Assembly: GCA_910585555.1 (NCBI GenBank)
Contig: CAJUFU010000013.1
Coordinates: 29,627-36,440 of the forward strand
Direction: 5' to 3'
From: an uncultured Lachnospiraceae bacterium
Lineage (GTDB): Bacteria; Bacillota; Clostridia; Lachnospirales; Lachnospiraceae
DNA: 6,814 nt
Position 1 is the first letter of the stretch. The number at the start of each line of letters is the position of its first letter. Below, piece by piece: positions 6,644-6,814 of this stretch. Made by a program: the position numbers and the translations under genes. The notes beneath the pieces are model-generated. The model searched no databases, was not told where the DNA came from, and saw only the letters and a list, made by a program, of their open reading frames with translations.

Positions 6644-6814
6644 CTATAAGATCTCCAGCACCCAGACCACCATATAACAGGCCGCCGTCACTGCCGCCAG
6701 CACGGAAGCCGCATAGGAGAGCACTTTTCCCCTGGATACCGGCGTGGTGCCGATCACCTTCCCGGTCTGGCCGTTGACATGGTACTGATAAGTCTGGCCT
6801 CTGTACTGGTAAAG
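6644..6814 (-). CDS. C-terminal end of a membrane protein, resembling zinc-ribbon (TFIIB-type) proteins of Lachnospiraceae (partial)
   Basis: The minus frame is open from the window edge to TAG at 6644, giving the last 56 residues of a protein whose start lies outside. It reads YQYRGQTYQYHVNGQTGKV and then IGTTPVSRGK. A hydrophobic membrane segment (about residues 32-54 of the fragment) follows, with only a few residues beyond it. The VNGQTGKVxGxxPxSxxK pattern before a terminal membrane segment resembles the end of zinc-ribbon-containing membrane proteins in related Clostridia. This is recognition by pattern, and the zinc ribbon itself would lie outside the window. Its stop is 17 bases before the TPM gene start, so the two are very probably co-transcribed and may act together at the membrane. 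The reading frame is secure; the family name is tentative. Confidence 0.6.
   Translation of the reverse strand, partial: LYQYRGQTYQYHVNGQTGKVIGTTPVSRGKVLSYAASVLAAVTAACYMVVWVLEIL

Overview
This is an ordinary chromosomal segment of an endospore-forming, anaerobic Firmicute, most likely a Clostridia member of the Lachnospiraceae type. That placement is an inference from protein character, moderate GC content and gene order. It contains two spore-specific genes (gpr, spoIIP) next to translation genes (lepA, rpsT). The order rpsT, gpr, spoIIP, lepA, hemW is the conserved Bacillus/Clostridium arrangement, but the small yqxA gene that lies between spoIIP and lepA in Bacillus subtilis is absent. In that arrangement hrcA-grpE-dnaK usually follow hemW, beyond the left edge here.

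Layout: bases 1-1037 hold the 5' part of hemW on the minus strand, cut by the window edge. Bases 1064-2878 hold lepA (elongation factor 4), 2945-4267 spoIIP and 4276-5142 gpr, all on the minus strand and transcribed in the order gpr, spoIIP, lepA, hemW. A 262-base divergent gap follows, and then rpsT (ribosomal protein S20) runs on the plus strand at 5405-5668. A strong hairpin at 5694-5733 separates rpsT from a second minus-strand operon. That operon contains the 3' end of a gene resembling Lachnospiraceae zinc-ribbon membrane proteins (6644-6814) and a TPM-domain membrane protein with a Gly/His-rich tail (5751-6626).

Functional logic: gpr (the protease that degrades small acid-soluble spore proteins at germination) and spoIIP (the peptidoglycan hydrolase needed for engulfment) form a tightly spaced sporulation pair. 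A good sigma-A-type promoter in the 66-base spoIIP-lepA gap would let lepA and hemW be expressed in growing cells independently of sporulation. rpsT has its own strong promoter and a structured leader of about 95 bases. The hairpin after rpsT can serve both converging transcription units.

I see no mobile element, CRISPR array, tRNA, rRNA or clear sign of horizontal transfer, and no convincing undescribed defence or biosynthetic system. The least understood content is the TPM operon at the right end and the alternative pairings in the rpsT leader.
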